DNA of 64,000 nt from Streptomyces netropsis (GTDB taxonomy: Bacteria > Actinomycetota > Actinomycetes > Streptomycetales > Streptomycetaceae), in NCBI RefSeq assembly GCF_014203545.1, contig NZ_JACHJG010000007.1, positions 113,391 through 177,390 on the forward strand, read 5' to 3'. The position numbers were made by a program, and so were the translations under genes. The notes beneath the pieces were generated by a model. That model saw nothing but the letters and a program-made list of their open reading frames with translations. It made no database searches and was not told the origin of the DNA. Positions within the stretch are counted from its first letter, which is position 1. Every line of letters begins with the position of its first letter. Below, in pieces: positions 42,054-51,206 of the stretch.

Positions 42054-43118
42054 ATGTCCCAGACCTCCGTACCCGCACCGATCACGCCGGGCGAGCCGCG
42101 GTTGACCACCACGGTGCCACGGGAGTTCGTCCACCGGGCGGCCGTCGCCGAGGTACTGCTGACCGGGTGGCGCAGGCTGGACGAGCTGCGGTTCCAGGTC
42201 TCGGCCCAATGGCCGCGCGGACACAGCTTCTTCACCCCCGTCCACGACTCCCGGCACGGCACGCGGCACGACCCGATGCTCATCGCGGAGACCGTCCGGC
42301 AGATCGGATCACTGCTCGCGCACGCGGAGTTCGACGTCCCCCTCGGCCACCAGTTCCTCATGTGGAGCCTGGACTACACGGCGCGTCCCGAGCAGCTCGC
42401 GGTCGGCTTCGCCCCCGCCGAGCTGGAGTTGGAAGTGACGTGCTCACAAGTGCGGCGCCGGGGCGGCTCGTTCGCCGGGATGCGCTACGACGTGGTCTTA
42501 CGTCGTGACGGCCTGCTCGCCGCGACCGGCTGCGCCGGTTTCACCTGCACCTCGCCCGAGGTCTACCGCAGACTGCGGGGGCCCCTGCTGACCGGGCCCC
42601 CCGCCACCCTGGGCTCCCCCGTCTTCCCCCAGCACGTCGGCCGCGCATCGGCGTTCGACGTCGTCCTCTCGGCGGCGCCCCCGGGCAGCTGCGGAAACTG
42701 CGGACGGCCCGTCGAGCCCCGGCGCGCGGGGCCGCGCCGCTCAGGCCGCTGGCAGCTGCGCGCGGACATGCGGCATCCGATCCTCTTCGACCACCCCGTC
42801 GACCACATCCCGGGCATGGTCCTGCTGGAAGCGGCCCGCCAGGCGGCCATGGCCCTCGATCCCGGCTCCACCGTCAGCCCTACGGCCCTCACCAGCGCCT
42901 TCCACCGCTACGCCGAGCTGAGCAGCCCCTGCTGGATCGCGGCCGAGCGCGGCGAGCCGGACGCCGCCGGCTCCACCGTCACCCACGTCAGCGGCCACCA
43001 GGACGACGAGCTGCTGTTCACCTGCGCCATCACGACGGCGGCAGCGGCGCAGGCGGCGATACCTCAGGAGGACGCGAGACCCGAGGCGCCGATACCGCAG
43101 ACCGTGTCACTGGGCTGA
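42054..43118 (+). CDS. afsA: AfsA/ScbA-family gamma-butyrolactone synthase
   Basis: The product has 354 aa. Two hotdog-type AfsA repeats are present: the first with VPREFVHRAAVAEVLLTGW and MLIAETVRQIGSLLAH (about 80-95), the second with FDHPVDHIPGMVLLEAARQAAMA (about 244-266). The conserved Glu residues of the two repeats lie in these motifs. A CGNC pair in the linker could bind metal. AfsA condenses a beta-ketoacyl-ACP with dihydroxyacetone phosphate, the first step to butyrolactone autoregulators. Codon 149 (42498-42500) is TTA. GGGGGAG precedes the ATG. Confidence 0.94.
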   Translation: MSQTSVPAPITPGEPRLTTTVPREFVHRAAVAEVLLTGWRRLDELRFQVSAQWPRGHSFFTPVHDSRHGTRHDPMLIAETVRQIGSLLAHAEFDVPLGHQFLMWSLDYTARPEQLAVGFAPAELELEVTCSQVRRRGGSFAGMRYDVVLRRDGLLAATGCAGFTCTSPEVYRRLRGPLLTGPPATLGSPVFPQHVGRASAFDVVLSAAPPGSCGNCGRPVEPRRAGPRRSGRWQLRADMRHPILFDHPVDHIPGMVLLEAARQAAMALDPGSTVSPTALTSAFHRYAELSSPCWIAAERGEPDAAGSTVTHVSGHQDDELLFTCAITTAAAAQAAIPQEDARPEAPIPQTVSLG

Positions 43119-43141
43119 GCGCCGCCTCCCCCTGTCACCTG

Positions 43142-44554
43142 TCACTCCTCCTGCTCGGCCCCGGCGGGCTCGTCCCCGTCCTGGGCGTCTGCGGCCTGCC
43201 CGTTCGCGGCCCGGCCGTTCTCCGCCTGCTCGTTCCTCTTGGCGTCGTCCTGCGTGACCGACACCGGGTCCTTCTTCTCCGAGCGACCGTCCGAACCGCT
43301 CTCCGCCTTCTTGTCGGAGTCCTTCTTGCCGGCGTCCTTCTTCGAGGGGTCGTGCCGGTCCGACGGCTTGCGGTTGTCGACGACGTCCTGCGGGAAGGTC
43401 AGCTGTTCGCCCATCCACTTCATCGCCGGCATGATCTCCCGCCGCCAGGTCGTGAAGTGATGGCTGCCCTCCGGCAGGATGATGCTCGCCTTGGTCATGG
43501 GCGGCTTGACCGCGTCGAGGAACTTCTTGGTGTCCCCGAAGTTCTTCTCGCCCTTCTCGCTGCTGGCCACGAGCACCGAGGCACGCGGGACGGGCATGTT
43601 CTCCAGCCGCCAGATCAGGTCGTGCTCGCGCTGGCGCTGCTTCCCCTTCTCACCGCTGCCGAAGAGGTTGCCGGTGGTGGGGTCGTTCTTGATCCTGTAG
43701 TCGGGGGAGAGGGCCGCCGCCGTCGGATAGACGTCGGGCGCGCGCATCGCCAGCTCCAGGGCGCAGGTGCCGCCCGAGGAGTAGCCGAGCGCACCCCAGG
43801 CGCTGGCGTCACGGCCGACCCGGTAGCTGCTGCGCAGCGCCTCGGGCAGGTCCTTGGTGAAGAACGTCTCGGCCTGCGGGCCGTCCGGCACGTCCACGCA
43901 CTCGGTGTCGCGCGGCGGCGCGATGGTCGGCGAGATCATCACGATCACGGTCGGCTGGAGCTGCTTCTCGGCCTGGAGCTTGGCCGCCGTCTGCGGCACC
44001 TGGAGGTGCTGGGCGAGGCTCACGGTGCCGCCCGGATAGCCGCTGATGGCCACCATCACGGGGAAGCGCTGGCGTTCGTACTGCTTCTGGAAGTACTGCG
44101 GCGGCAGATAGACGAAGGCCGGGTTGATCACGTTCGAGCGGCGGCCGACGATGCGTACGGACTGCACCTTGCCGACCTGGTCCTCGGGTCCCTTGGGGAG
44201 CCCGTGCACCTTGTCCAGCCCGTTCGGACCGGCGGGCTGCACCAGCCCGCCCTTGGTGGCCCCGATCGTGCCGTATCCGCCGTTCCTGCTGAAGCCGGTG
44301 ACGTTGACGGGCGACTTGTCGACCCGGCCGAGCAGCTGGTTCCACGAGGAGTAGAAGGGCCCCATGCTGATGTTCACCGCGAGGGCCAGCACGGCCGTGA
44401 GGGTCAGCTGCGTCAGCGCGATGGCGCCGAGCCGCCCCAGCACGGGCAGCGGTCCGCGCCCGGAGAGCCGCGGCCACAACCAGACCATGAGCCCCACGCA
44501 CAACACGGCCGCGAATGCCACCGCATACAAGAGCGACCGACTGGTCAGGCCCAT
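43142..44554 (-). CDS. Alpha/beta-hydrolase esterase (Ag85/esterase D type) with two membrane spans
   Basis: The product has 470 aa from ATG 44554 (GAGGGG upstream). Two N-terminal spans (LLYAVAFAAVLCVGLMVWLW, then LGAIALTQLTLTAVLALAV) place the hydrolase outside. The nucleophile elbow is GYSSGGT (Ser about 253), and the His is in LPEGSHHFTTW. The fold matches putative mycolyltransferase-like esterases common in Streptomyces. The last 80 residues are charged and low complexity (Lys, Asp, Glu, Gln). The substrate is unknown. It is divergent from the acetyltransferase at 44800. Confidence 0.87.
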   Translation of the reverse strand: MGLTSRSLLYAVAFAAVLCVGLMVWLWPRLSGRGPLPVLGRLGAIALTQLTLTAVLALAVNISMGPFYSSWNQLLGRVDKSPVNVTGFSRNGGYGTIGATKGGLVQPAGPNGLDKVHGLPKGPEDQVGKVQSVRIVGRRSNVINPAFVYLPPQYFQKQYERQRFPVMVAISGYPGGTVSLAQHLQVPQTAAKLQAEKQLQPTVIVMISPTIAPPRDTECVDVPDGPQAETFFTKDLPEALRSSYRVGRDASAWGALGYSSGGTCALELAMRAPDVYPTAAALSPDYRIKNDPTTGNLFGSGEKGKQRQREHDLIWRLENMPVPRASVLVASSEKGEKNFGDTKKFLDAVKPPMTKASIILPEGSHHFTTWRREIMPAMKWMGEQLTFPQDVVDNRKPSDRHDPSKKDAGKKDSDKKAESGSDGRSEKKDPVSVTQDDAKRNEQAENGRAANGQAADAQDGDEPAGAEQEE

Positions 44555-44799
44555 GTGCCCCTCAACTCCCTGCCCCCGTGGTGGGTACTCATGTTCGGTC
44601 GAGCCATATTCACCGAAGAAGAGGCGGGAACGGGTGGATAAGGTTGCCCTGCACCCATTTCTTACCCAGCTCTTGTCCTGCCCGTGGTGTGCCCGACCCA
44701 TGCTGTTCCCGGTGCCGCCACGGAAAACGACAGCCCGCCGGGCCGGTTACCCCGTCCCCCACGCGGGTGGCCGTGGGCCGCATTGGGCAGGAAGGTCGC

Positions 44800-45342
44800 A
44801 TGGGCGACGTCTTCTTGCGCAGGTTGAGCCGCTGGCAGGCAGATCAGTACCGCGAGCAGCTCGCGGATCTTCACGGGTCGGCTTACGAGGACCCCCCGGG
44901 CGAGGCGTTCGACGGCCGCGCCCGGTTCATCGACCGGCTGGCGGAGCACGCCGCGCTGCCGGGCTTCGACCTCGTCGTCGCCGACGACGGCGGACCGGTG
45001 GGCTGCGCGTACGGGTTCCCGGTGACGCGGGACGGGGTCCACTGGCGGGGTTTCGTGGGACCGGTCCCCGACGAGCTGGAGGAGCTGACGGCCGCCGGCC
45101 GGGTCTTCGCCGTCGCCGAGCTGATGGTCCTGCCCCGGCGCCGCCGCCTCGGCATCGGCAAGCGGCTGCACGACCGCTTGCTGTCGGGGACGGGCGCGAC
45201 GCTGGCGGCCGGGTTCCTCGCGCCGGGCGCGGTGGCGGCGCAGTCCGCCTGCCGGGCCTGGGGCTGGCAGGCCGTCGGGCGGATCCGGCCGCCCGCGCCG
45301 GAGCCCGAGCGGTGGGTGTTCACGCGCCCTCTGCGCCGGTGA
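44800..45342 (+). CDS. GNAT-family N-acetyltransferase
   Basis: The product has 180 aa from ATG 44800 (GGAAGG upstream). The acetyl-CoA motif A is VAELMVLPRRRRLGIGKRLHDRLL (R-x-x-G-I-G, about 107-130). The N-terminal half has DLVVADDGGPVGCAYGF. The acceptor is unknown. It stands alone and is divergent from the esterase gene. Confidence 0.87.
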   Translation: MGDVFLRRLSRWQADQYREQLADLHGSAYEDPPGEAFDGRARFIDRLAEHAALPGFDLVVADDGGPVGCAYGFPVTRDGVHWRGFVGPVPDELEELTAAGRVFAVAELMVLPRRRRLGIGKRLHDRLLSGTGATLAAGFLAPGAVAAQSACRAWGWQAVGRIRPPAPEPERWVFTRPLRR

Positions 45343-45481
45343 CACCGTATGGCAGCAGATGAAAATGCATGACCGCCGATAGCGTCAGATGACGGGATCA
45401 GGGTGAGGAGACTGGCCGAACCGGCCCTTCCGCTGGATGGTGGAAGAACGGCCGCGCGGGGGCGGGCCGTTGGAGGGCGGC

Positions 45482-46936
45482 ATGACCGACGAGCGCGAGG
45501 CCGAGGGCCGTAAGGGCACAGCACGCAGGGGCGGGGGCGGCACGGGGAGCGCCGCGGACGGCGCCAGGGGAAGTTCCTTACGAAGGGTCGCCGGGGACGC
45601 CCTCGGCAACCCCTATCTCAGCGGCCACTTCGCACCCGTCCACGACGAGATCATCGCCGTCGACCTCCCGGTGACCGGCCGCGTCCCGGAGTCCCTGCGC
45701 GGCCGCTATCTCCGCAACGGCCCCAATCCGCTGACCGTCGACCGGCCGGCCGCCCACTACTGGTTCAGCGGCGAGGGCATGGTGCACGGTGTGCGGCTGC
45801 GCGACGGCCGCGCCGAGTGGTACCGCAACCGCTGGGTGCGCTCCGACGCGGTCGCCGGGCGGCTCGGCGAGAAGCTGCTGCACGGGCCGCGCCATCTGGA
45901 CATGGACTTCGCGCCCAACACCCACATCCTGAACTTCGCCGGGCACTACCTCGCGCTCGTCGAGGGCGGCGCGCTGCCGTACGAGCTGGACGACGAGCTG
46001 TTCACGATCGGCCCGTTCGACTTCCACGGCACCCTGCCCGGCGGCCTCGCCGCGCACGCCGTCGTCGACCCGGCCACCGGCGAGCTGCACGCGGTCGCGT
46101 ACTGCTGGGCCTGGCCGTACGTGCAGTACCTCGTGGCCGGGGTCGACGGCTGCGTCCGCCGCCGGGTCGACATCCCGGTCCCGGGCCGCCCGATGATGCA
46201 CGACTTCTCCCTCACCGAACGGCATGTCGTGCTGTACGACCTGCCGGTCGTCTTCACCCCCCACACGGGCCGCCCGGTCGCCGGCTTCCCCTACGCGTGG
46301 GCCCCCGGCCGCGCCGCCCGGCTGGGCGTGCTCCCCCGCGACGGCGGGCCGGCGGACGTGCGCTGGCTGGAGATCGACCCCTGCTTCGTCCTGCACCCCA
46401 TGAACGCCTACGAGCACGACGGCCTCATCACCCTCCACCTCGTCCGCTACGACCGCCTCTTCGACGGCCCCCGGCCGGGCCCGGGCGAGCGGCCCGCGTA
46501 CCTGGAGCGCTGGACCGTCGACCCGGTGGCCGGCCGGGTCTGGCGCCAGCGGCTCGACGACCGCGCGGTGGAGTTCCCGCGCGTCGACCCGCGTCGTCTC
46601 ACCGCCCGCCATCGCTTCGGCTACGCCGTGGCGGAGGCGGCCGGGTACGGCGTACCGGCCGGGCTGGTCAAGTACGACCTGGAGCGCGGCACGAGCGAGG
46701 AGTACCGGGTCGCCGCGGGCGGCGACATCGGCGAGGCCGTGTTCGTACCGTCGCGGCCGGGGGCGGCGGAGGACGACGGCTGGCTGATGTCCTACGCCTT
46801 CGACGCGGAGCGCGGCGCCACGGACCTGGTCGTGCTGGCCGCCCAGGACATCGCGGCGGGGCCGGTGGCCCGGATCCATCTGCCGGTGCGGGTGCCGCTG
46901 GGACTGCACGGCAGCTGGATCCCGGACGCGGTGTGA
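45482..46936 (+). CDS. Carotenoid oxygenase (RPE65/CCD family)
   Basis: The product has 484 aa from ATG 45482 (GGAGG 6 bases upstream; an ATG at 45437 lacks a site). The four iron-binding His lie in LAAHAVVD, MMHDFSLTERH, FVLHPMNAYEHD and the C-terminal GLHGSWIPDA. LRGRYLRNGPNP and GEGMVHGVRL are also typical. It cleaves a double bond of a carotenoid or stilbene with O2. A 40-residue charged N-terminus precedes the domain. Codon 33 (45578-45580) is TTA. No carotenoid synthesis genes are in the window. Confidence 0.93.
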   Translation: MTDEREAEGRKGTARRGGGGTGSAADGARGSSLRRVAGDALGNPYLSGHFAPVHDEIIAVDLPVTGRVPESLRGRYLRNGPNPLTVDRPAAHYWFSGEGMVHGVRLRDGRAEWYRNRWVRSDAVAGRLGEKLLHGPRHLDMDFAPNTHILNFAGHYLALVEGGALPYELDDELFTIGPFDFHGTLPGGLAAHAVVDPATGELHAVAYCWAWPYVQYLVAGVDGCVRRRVDIPVPGRPMMHDFSLTERHVVLYDLPVVFTPHTGRPVAGFPYAWAPGRAARLGVLPRDGGPADVRWLEIDPCFVLHPMNAYEHDGLITLHLVRYDRLFDGPRPGPGERPAYLERWTVDPVAGRVWRQRLDDRAVEFPRVDPRRLTARHRFGYAVAEAAGYGVPAGLVKYDLERGTSEEYRVAAGGDIGEAVFVPSRPGAAEDDGWLMSYAFDAERGATDLVVLAAQDIAAGPVARIHLPVRVPLGLHGSWIPDAV

Positions 46937-47195
46937 TGGCGGATGGTGCGATGGCCTGATGGTGCGGTGGCCGGACTGCCTGACGGTGTGAGTGCTAAAG
47001 CGACGGGTAGCGACCTTTGAGGCCCCTGAGACGTAGCAGATGCGCTCCCTGTGGGTGGCGCACGAAACGGCTCGCGAGGGTCGAACACGCCGGGCAGGGC
47101 TTGACGGCTAGCCTTACGTAGCCGTCCCGCCCTGGGACTTATCACCCCACTACGGACATTTCATCGCACCCGAGACACGTGAAGGACTTCTCCAC

Positions 47196-48836
47196 ATGGG
47201 CATTCGGAGTCTGCTGAGGAACGCGTTCGGCCGGTCCAGGAAGGCCGATCGCGACGAACCGAGCCTGCCCCAGCAGAACGCGGGGCCGGACACCGCCGAC
47301 AGTGCCGGGGCCGCCGAGTCCGTATCCGCGACCGTGCCCGCACCGGCGACAGAGGTGAACCCGGCGCCGGTGGCGGAGACGATCGCGAAGCCGCGGGTCT
47401 CCACGGAAGCGATCGGGGAGACCGGGGAGACCGAGGACTTCCGCCCGGCGGTCACGACCCCGGTGCTGCCCGCGCAGCCGCTTCCGTCGGAGCCGGTCGC
47501 CGCCGAGCCGGTCGCCGCCGAGCCGGTCGCCGCCGAGCCGGTGGCCGCGGAGACGATTGCGGCCGAGACGATTGCGGCCGAGCCGGTCGTCGCGGAGCCG
47601 GTGACGGCGGAGACGGTCGTAGCCGAGCCGGTCGCCGCGGAGACGACTGCGGCTGAGCCCGTCGTCGCAGAGACGGTCGTCGCAGAGACGGTCGCCGCCG
47701 AGCCCGTCGTCGCGGAGACGGTCGCCGCCGAGACGGTCGCCGCGGAGACGATTGCGGCTGAGCCCGTCGTCGCGGAGACGGTCGTCGCCGAGACGGTCGT
47801 GCCCGGCACGGCCGAGCGCGTCCCCGACCCGGGGCCGCTCGACCCGATCCCGGGCCCGGTCCCCACCCCCGACCCGCGCCCGCAGCCGGAGCCCGAACCG
47901 ACTCCGATGCCGTCCCCCAAGCCGATCCCCCAGCCGGAGCCGGTCCCGACCCCGGAGCCCAACCCGGTGCCCGAGCCGGCCCCGGGCCCGGAGCCGACGC
48001 CCAACCCGGAACCGGCCCCCGGCCCGACGCCGGAGCCGGCACCGGCGATGACGACGGCTGAGACGGCTGCGACGGCTGCGACGGCTCTGACCGATGGGGC
48101 CACGGCGCCGGCCGCCGCCCCGGCCATCTCCCTGGAGAAGATCCAGCAGTCCGCACCCGAGCTGGTCAGCCTCTACAAGGCGGCGTCGGTCTCCCTGGAG
48201 AAGCAGGGCCTCACCGGCCAGCGGGCGGCCGTCTACCTGGTCCTCGACCGCTCCGGCTCCATGCGGAACTACTACAAGGACGGCACGGTCCAGCACCTCG
48301 CCGAGCAGGCCCTCGGCCTGTCCGCGAACCTCGACGACGACGGCACGGTCCCGGTCGTCTTCTTCTCGACCGACGTCGACGGCACGGCCGATCTCGACCT
48401 CACCAACTACACGGGCCGCGTGCAGGAGTTGCACGAGGGCCTCGGCCACATGGGCCGTACGAACTACCACTGGGCGATCGAGGCCGTGGTCAAGCACTAC
48501 GAGGAGTCCGGCGCCAAGGACCCCGCCTTCGTCATCTTCCAGACGGACGGAGCCCCCACCAGCAAGGCCGCCGCCGAACGCGCCCTGTGCGCGGCGGCGA
48601 AGCTCCCGATCTTCTGGCAGTTCGTCGGCTTCGGCGACCCCGAAGCCCGTGGCTTCGACTTCCTCCGCAAGCTGGACGACCTGGCGGTCCCGGAGAAGCG
48701 CGTCGTCGACAACGCGGGCTTCTTCCACGCGGGCCGCGACCCCCGCGCCCTGACGGACGCCGGTCTCTACAAGGAGCTCATGGTCGAGTTCCCGGAGTGG
48801 CTGATCGAGGCCCGGGCGGCGGGAATCGTCGACTAG
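47196..48836 (+). CDS. VWA-domain protein with AE(P/T)V repeats
   Basis: The product has 546 aa. It starts MGIRSLLRNAFGRSRK. Residues about 100-205 are 20 or so tandem copies of a five-residue unit (AAEPV, VAETV), followed by a Pro/Glu/Thr stretch to about 285. The VWA domain (about 310-540) has the metal site DRSGSM (Asp351) and the Thr/Asp partners in QTDGAPT. It is of the type found next to tellurium-resistance (TerD) proteins; none is in the window. It is cytoplasmic (no signal peptide). A terminator at 48861-48892 ends it. Confidence 0.88.
   Translation: MGIRSLLRNAFGRSRKADRDEPSLPQQNAGPDTADSAGAAESVSATVPAPATEVNPAPVAETIAKPRVSTEAIGETGETEDFRPAVTTPVLPAQPLPSEPVAAEPVAAEPVAAEPVAAETIAAETIAAEPVVAEPVTAETVVAEPVAAETTAAEPVVAETVVAETVAAEPVVAETVAAETVAAETIAAEPVVAETVVAETVVPGTAERVPDPGPLDPIPGPVPTPDPRPQPEPEPTPMPSPKPIPQPEPVPTPEPNPVPEPAPGPEPTPNPEPAPGPTPEPAPAMTTAETAATAATALTDGATAPAAAPAISLEKIQQSAPELVSLYKAASVSLEKQGLTGQRAAVYLVLDRSGSMRNYYKDGTVQHLAEQALGLSANLDDDGTVPVVFFSTDVDGTADLDLTNYTGRVQELHEGLGHMGRTNYHWAIEAVVKHYEESGAKDPAFVIFQTDGAPTSKAAAERALCAAAKLPIFWQFVGFGDPEARGFDFLRKLDDLAVPEKRVVDNAGFFHAGRDPRALTDAGLYKELMVEFPEWLIEARAAGIVD
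47493..47805 (+). repeat. 15-bp tandem coding repeats in the VWA gene
   Basis: About 20 units of GAGCCGGTCGCCGCC-like DNA encode AE(P/T)V(A/V). Silent-site differences among GTC, GTG, GCC and GCG show that the array is not brand-new, but the first four units are almost identical. Confidence 0.9.
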
Positions 48837-48860
48837 TCGCCGGTCCGCTACCGCGTTCGG

Positions 48861-48892
48861 AAAGGCCGCCCTCGTGTGTGAGGGCGGCCTTT
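48861..48892. terminator. Hairpin terminator after VWA gene
   Basis: A 13-bp perfect stem (AAAGGCCGCCCTC) with a 6-base loop, A-rich on one side and T-rich on the other. It can serve the VWA gene and the convergent kinase. Confidence 0.88.
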
Positions 48893-48956
48893 GCCGTACC
48901 GACCGCGTCCCCCATGAGGGCGGTGTCAAGGCTGCGTCCGACCAGGGCTTCCCGGA

Positions 48957-50132
48957 CTACGCCGATCGGGAACCAGCCCGGGCGTCGCGGAGATCCACCG
49001 TCACCCGCAGGCCGCCCCCGGGCCGGGCCACCGCCGTCGCCGTACCCCCGTGCGCGCGGGCGATCGAGCGTACGATCGACAGCCCCAACCCCACACCCCC
49101 GCCCAGCCGTTCCCGCCCCGCTCCCCGCCGGAAGGGTTCGAAGAGGCCCTCGACCTCGTCCTCCGCCACCACCGGTCCGGTGTTCGACACGGTCAGCCGC
49201 CCCGGGCGCACCCGCACCTCCACGGTCCCGCCCGGGTGGTTGTAACTCACCGCGTTGCGCAGCAGGTTGCCGGTCAGCTGGGCCAGCAGCACGCGGTTGC
49301 CGGTCAGGGGCGACGCCGCCGTGCGGACGTCGATGCGGACGCCCGCCTCCGCCGCCCGCTCCGCGAGGGCCTCGGCCTCCTCCGCCACGACGAACGCGAG
49401 GTCGAGCGGGTCCCGGCGCTCGAGCCCGCGCTCGCTGCGCGCGAGCACCAGCAGGCCGTCGATGAGCCGCTCCGAGTGCCGGTTGGTCTCCAGCAGCAGC
49501 GTCTTCGTACGGGCCAGCTCCTCCGGCGACGGGTCGCCGTCCAGACCGACCTGGATCGCCGCGCGCTGTGTGGCCAGTGGGGTGCGCAGTTCGTGCGAGG
49601 CGTTGGAGACGAAGCGGCGCTGGCTGTCGAAGGCGCCCTCCAGCCGCCCCAGCAGCGCGTCGATGGTGTCGGCCAGTTCCTTCAACTCGTCTTCCGGGCC
49701 CCGCTGCCCGATCCGCTCGTGCAGATTGCGCTCCGAGATCCGACGGGCGGCCGCCGTCATCGCGTGGACGGGCCGTAGCACCCGGCCCGCCGTCCACCAG
49801 CCCACGCCGACCGCCAGCAGGGCCGTGACCAGCAGCGCGATCACCGACCAGAGGACGAGCTGCTGGGAGGCGGCATCGGTGACGTCGCCGGAGACCCGGT
49901 AGGCCGTGGCGATGGTCGTGCGCTGCGCGTCCCGCACGGGGATGCGGCCGTACGGCTCCCCCGGCACGGCGGTGCGGGCGATCACCGTCGCCCGCTCCCG
50001 CGTCCCCGCGCCGGACAGGACGTTGACCGTCACCAGCAGCACCGCCCCGAGCACCAGGAACACCGCGCCGTACGCCACGGCGATCCGCGTACGGGCGGTG
50101 AGCGCGGGCCATCGCATCCGGGTGCGGCTCAC
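48957..50132 (-). CDS. OmpR-type sensor histidine kinase (CutS-like)
   Basis: The product has 391 aa. Two spans (about 19-40 and 91-112) flank a short sensor loop. A HAMP domain follows, then HisKA with SNASHELRTPLA (His180) and HATPase with NLLRNAVSYNHPGG and GVGLGLSIVRSIARAHGG. Its start overlaps the stop of the response regulator by 4 bases. It resembles CutS of the CutRS system, which responds to the extracytoplasmic redox/secretion state in Streptomyces; the match is from memory of the family. Confidence 0.9.
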   Translation of the reverse strand: MSRTRMRWPALTARTRIAVAYGAVFLVLGAVLLVTVNVLSGAGTRERATVIARTAVPGEPYGRIPVRDAQRTTIATAYRVSGDVTDAASQQLVLWSVIALLVTALLAVGVGWWTAGRVLRPVHAMTAAARRISERNLHERIGQRGPEDELKELADTIDALLGRLEGAFDSQRRFVSNASHELRTPLATQRAAIQVGLDGDPSPEELARTKTLLLETNRHSERLIDGLLVLARSERGLERRDPLDLAFVVAEEAEALAERAAEAGVRIDVRTAASPLTGNRVLLAQLTGNLLRNAVSYNHPGGTVEVRVRPGRLTVSNTGPVVAEDEVEGLFEPFRRGAGRERLGGGVGLGLSIVRSIARAHGGTATAVARPGGGLRVTVDLRDARAGSRSA

Positions 50133-50782
50133 AGCGCGTACCCGACGCCCTGCACGGTACGGATCAACGGCGGGTCCCCGAGCTTGCCGCGCAGTTTGCT
50201 CATCGCCACCCGCACGGCCCCCGTGAACGGATCCGCGTGCGCGTCCCAGGCCCGTTCCAGCAGCTCTTCCGCGCTGACGACCGCGCCGTCGGCTTCGAGG
50301 AGGATCTGGAGCACGGCGAACTCCTTCGGCGAGAGGTCCAGCTCCCGCCCGTCACGGATCGCGATCCGCCGCACGGTGTCCAGCTCCAGCCCGTGCCGCT
50401 CCAGCAACGGAGGCGCGGGGCGGGCGCTACGACGGCGCAGTGCCCGTACGCGCGAGATCAGCTCGGGAAACTCGAACGGCTTCGGCAGATAGTCGTCCGC
50501 CCCGAGATCCAGCCCGGCGACCCGGTCCTCCATGCCGGCGGCGGCGGTGAGCATCAGGATCCGGGTCCGGGAGCCCTCGGCGACGAGCGTGCGGGCCACG
50601 TCGTCACCATGCACGCGCGGCAGGTCGCGGTCGAGGACGACGACGTCGTAGTCGTGGAGGGAGAGGTACGCGATGGCGGCGTCCCCGCTGTAGACCGTGT
50701 CGACGGCGAACCCGGCTCTCCGGAGCCCGGTCGCCACCAGCTCGGCCAGCGTCTCTTCGTCCTCGGCCACCAGCACCCGCAT
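50129..50782 (-). CDS. OmpR-family response regulator (CutR-like)
   Basis: The product has 217 aa. The receiver has VAEDEE, phospho-Asp51 in VVVLDRDLP, Thr in LMLTAA and Lys in YLPKPF. The winged helix is at about 125-217 (LSPKEFAVLQILLEADGAVVSAEELLERAW). The phrase DYDVVVLDRDLPRVHGDDV and the WDxxxDPFT segment closely follow CutR of S. coelicolor and S. lividans. It is translated together with the kinase downstream. Confidence 0.92.
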   Translation of the reverse strand: MRVLVAEDEETLAELVATGLRRAGFAVDTVYSGDAAIAYLSLHDYDVVVLDRDLPRVHGDDVARTLVAEGSRTRILMLTAAAGMEDRVAGLDLGADDYLPKPFEFPELISRVRALRRRSARPAPPLLERHGLELDTVRRIAIRDGRELDLSPKEFAVLQILLEADGAVVSAEELLERAWDAHADPFTGAVRVAMSKLRGKLGDPPLIRTVQGVGYAL

Positions 50783-50936
50783 GACGTTTTCCCTCCTTGT
50801 CGGTATTCGCCCCCTTCCAGAGTGCGGGTATATCGCGGGGAATGTTTCGCGGATGTCTCCATGCGGGGCGGGTGACGGGCGGTCACCCGTGGACCACGCT
50901 CCGTACCCCCTTCGTCACTGATCAGGCCACGGCTCA

Positions 50937-51206
50937 GTGGGCATCTATAAGGGCGTGAGCAATGAGAACCCCCCGCCCGTCACCGCTCCCACTCCCGTCA
51001 CCTACGTCGTGGACACCCGTACCGACCGTCTCGGCCAAGTCATGGACCGGCACGCCGGCCACTTACAGCTACGACCTCCCCAAGGCGGGCTCGAGTGGGA
51101 CTGCCCGCCCGGATGCACTCGGCCCGCCTCCGAGGCGGAGGTGCGGCGGGCCCGGGCCTCCGCACGGGCGACGGAACACAAGACGGAAAGCAGGTGGGGG
51201 CTTTGA
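50937..51206 (+). CDS. Conserved small protein, upstream of DUF7848 gene
   Basis: The product has 89 aa (GTG 50937; a GTG six codons later is also possible). It contains TPVTYVVDTRTDRLGQVMD, GHLQLRPPQGGLEWDCPPGC and a basic C-terminal helix. It has no recognisable enzyme motif. The TGA stop overlaps the TTG start of the next gene (TTGA). This gene pair is familiar from other Streptomyces, where it has no known function. Confidence 0.65.
   Translation: MGIYKGVSNENPPPVTAPTPVTYVVDTRTDRLGQVMDRHAGHLQLRPPQGGLEWDCPPGCTRPASEAEVRRARASARATEHKTESRWGL

Noticed and set aside
46937..47195. Possible gene in the 259-base gap after the carotenoid oxygenase
   Set aside because: No frame with a ribosome site or coding-like composition was found; only the leader of the VWA gene is expected here.
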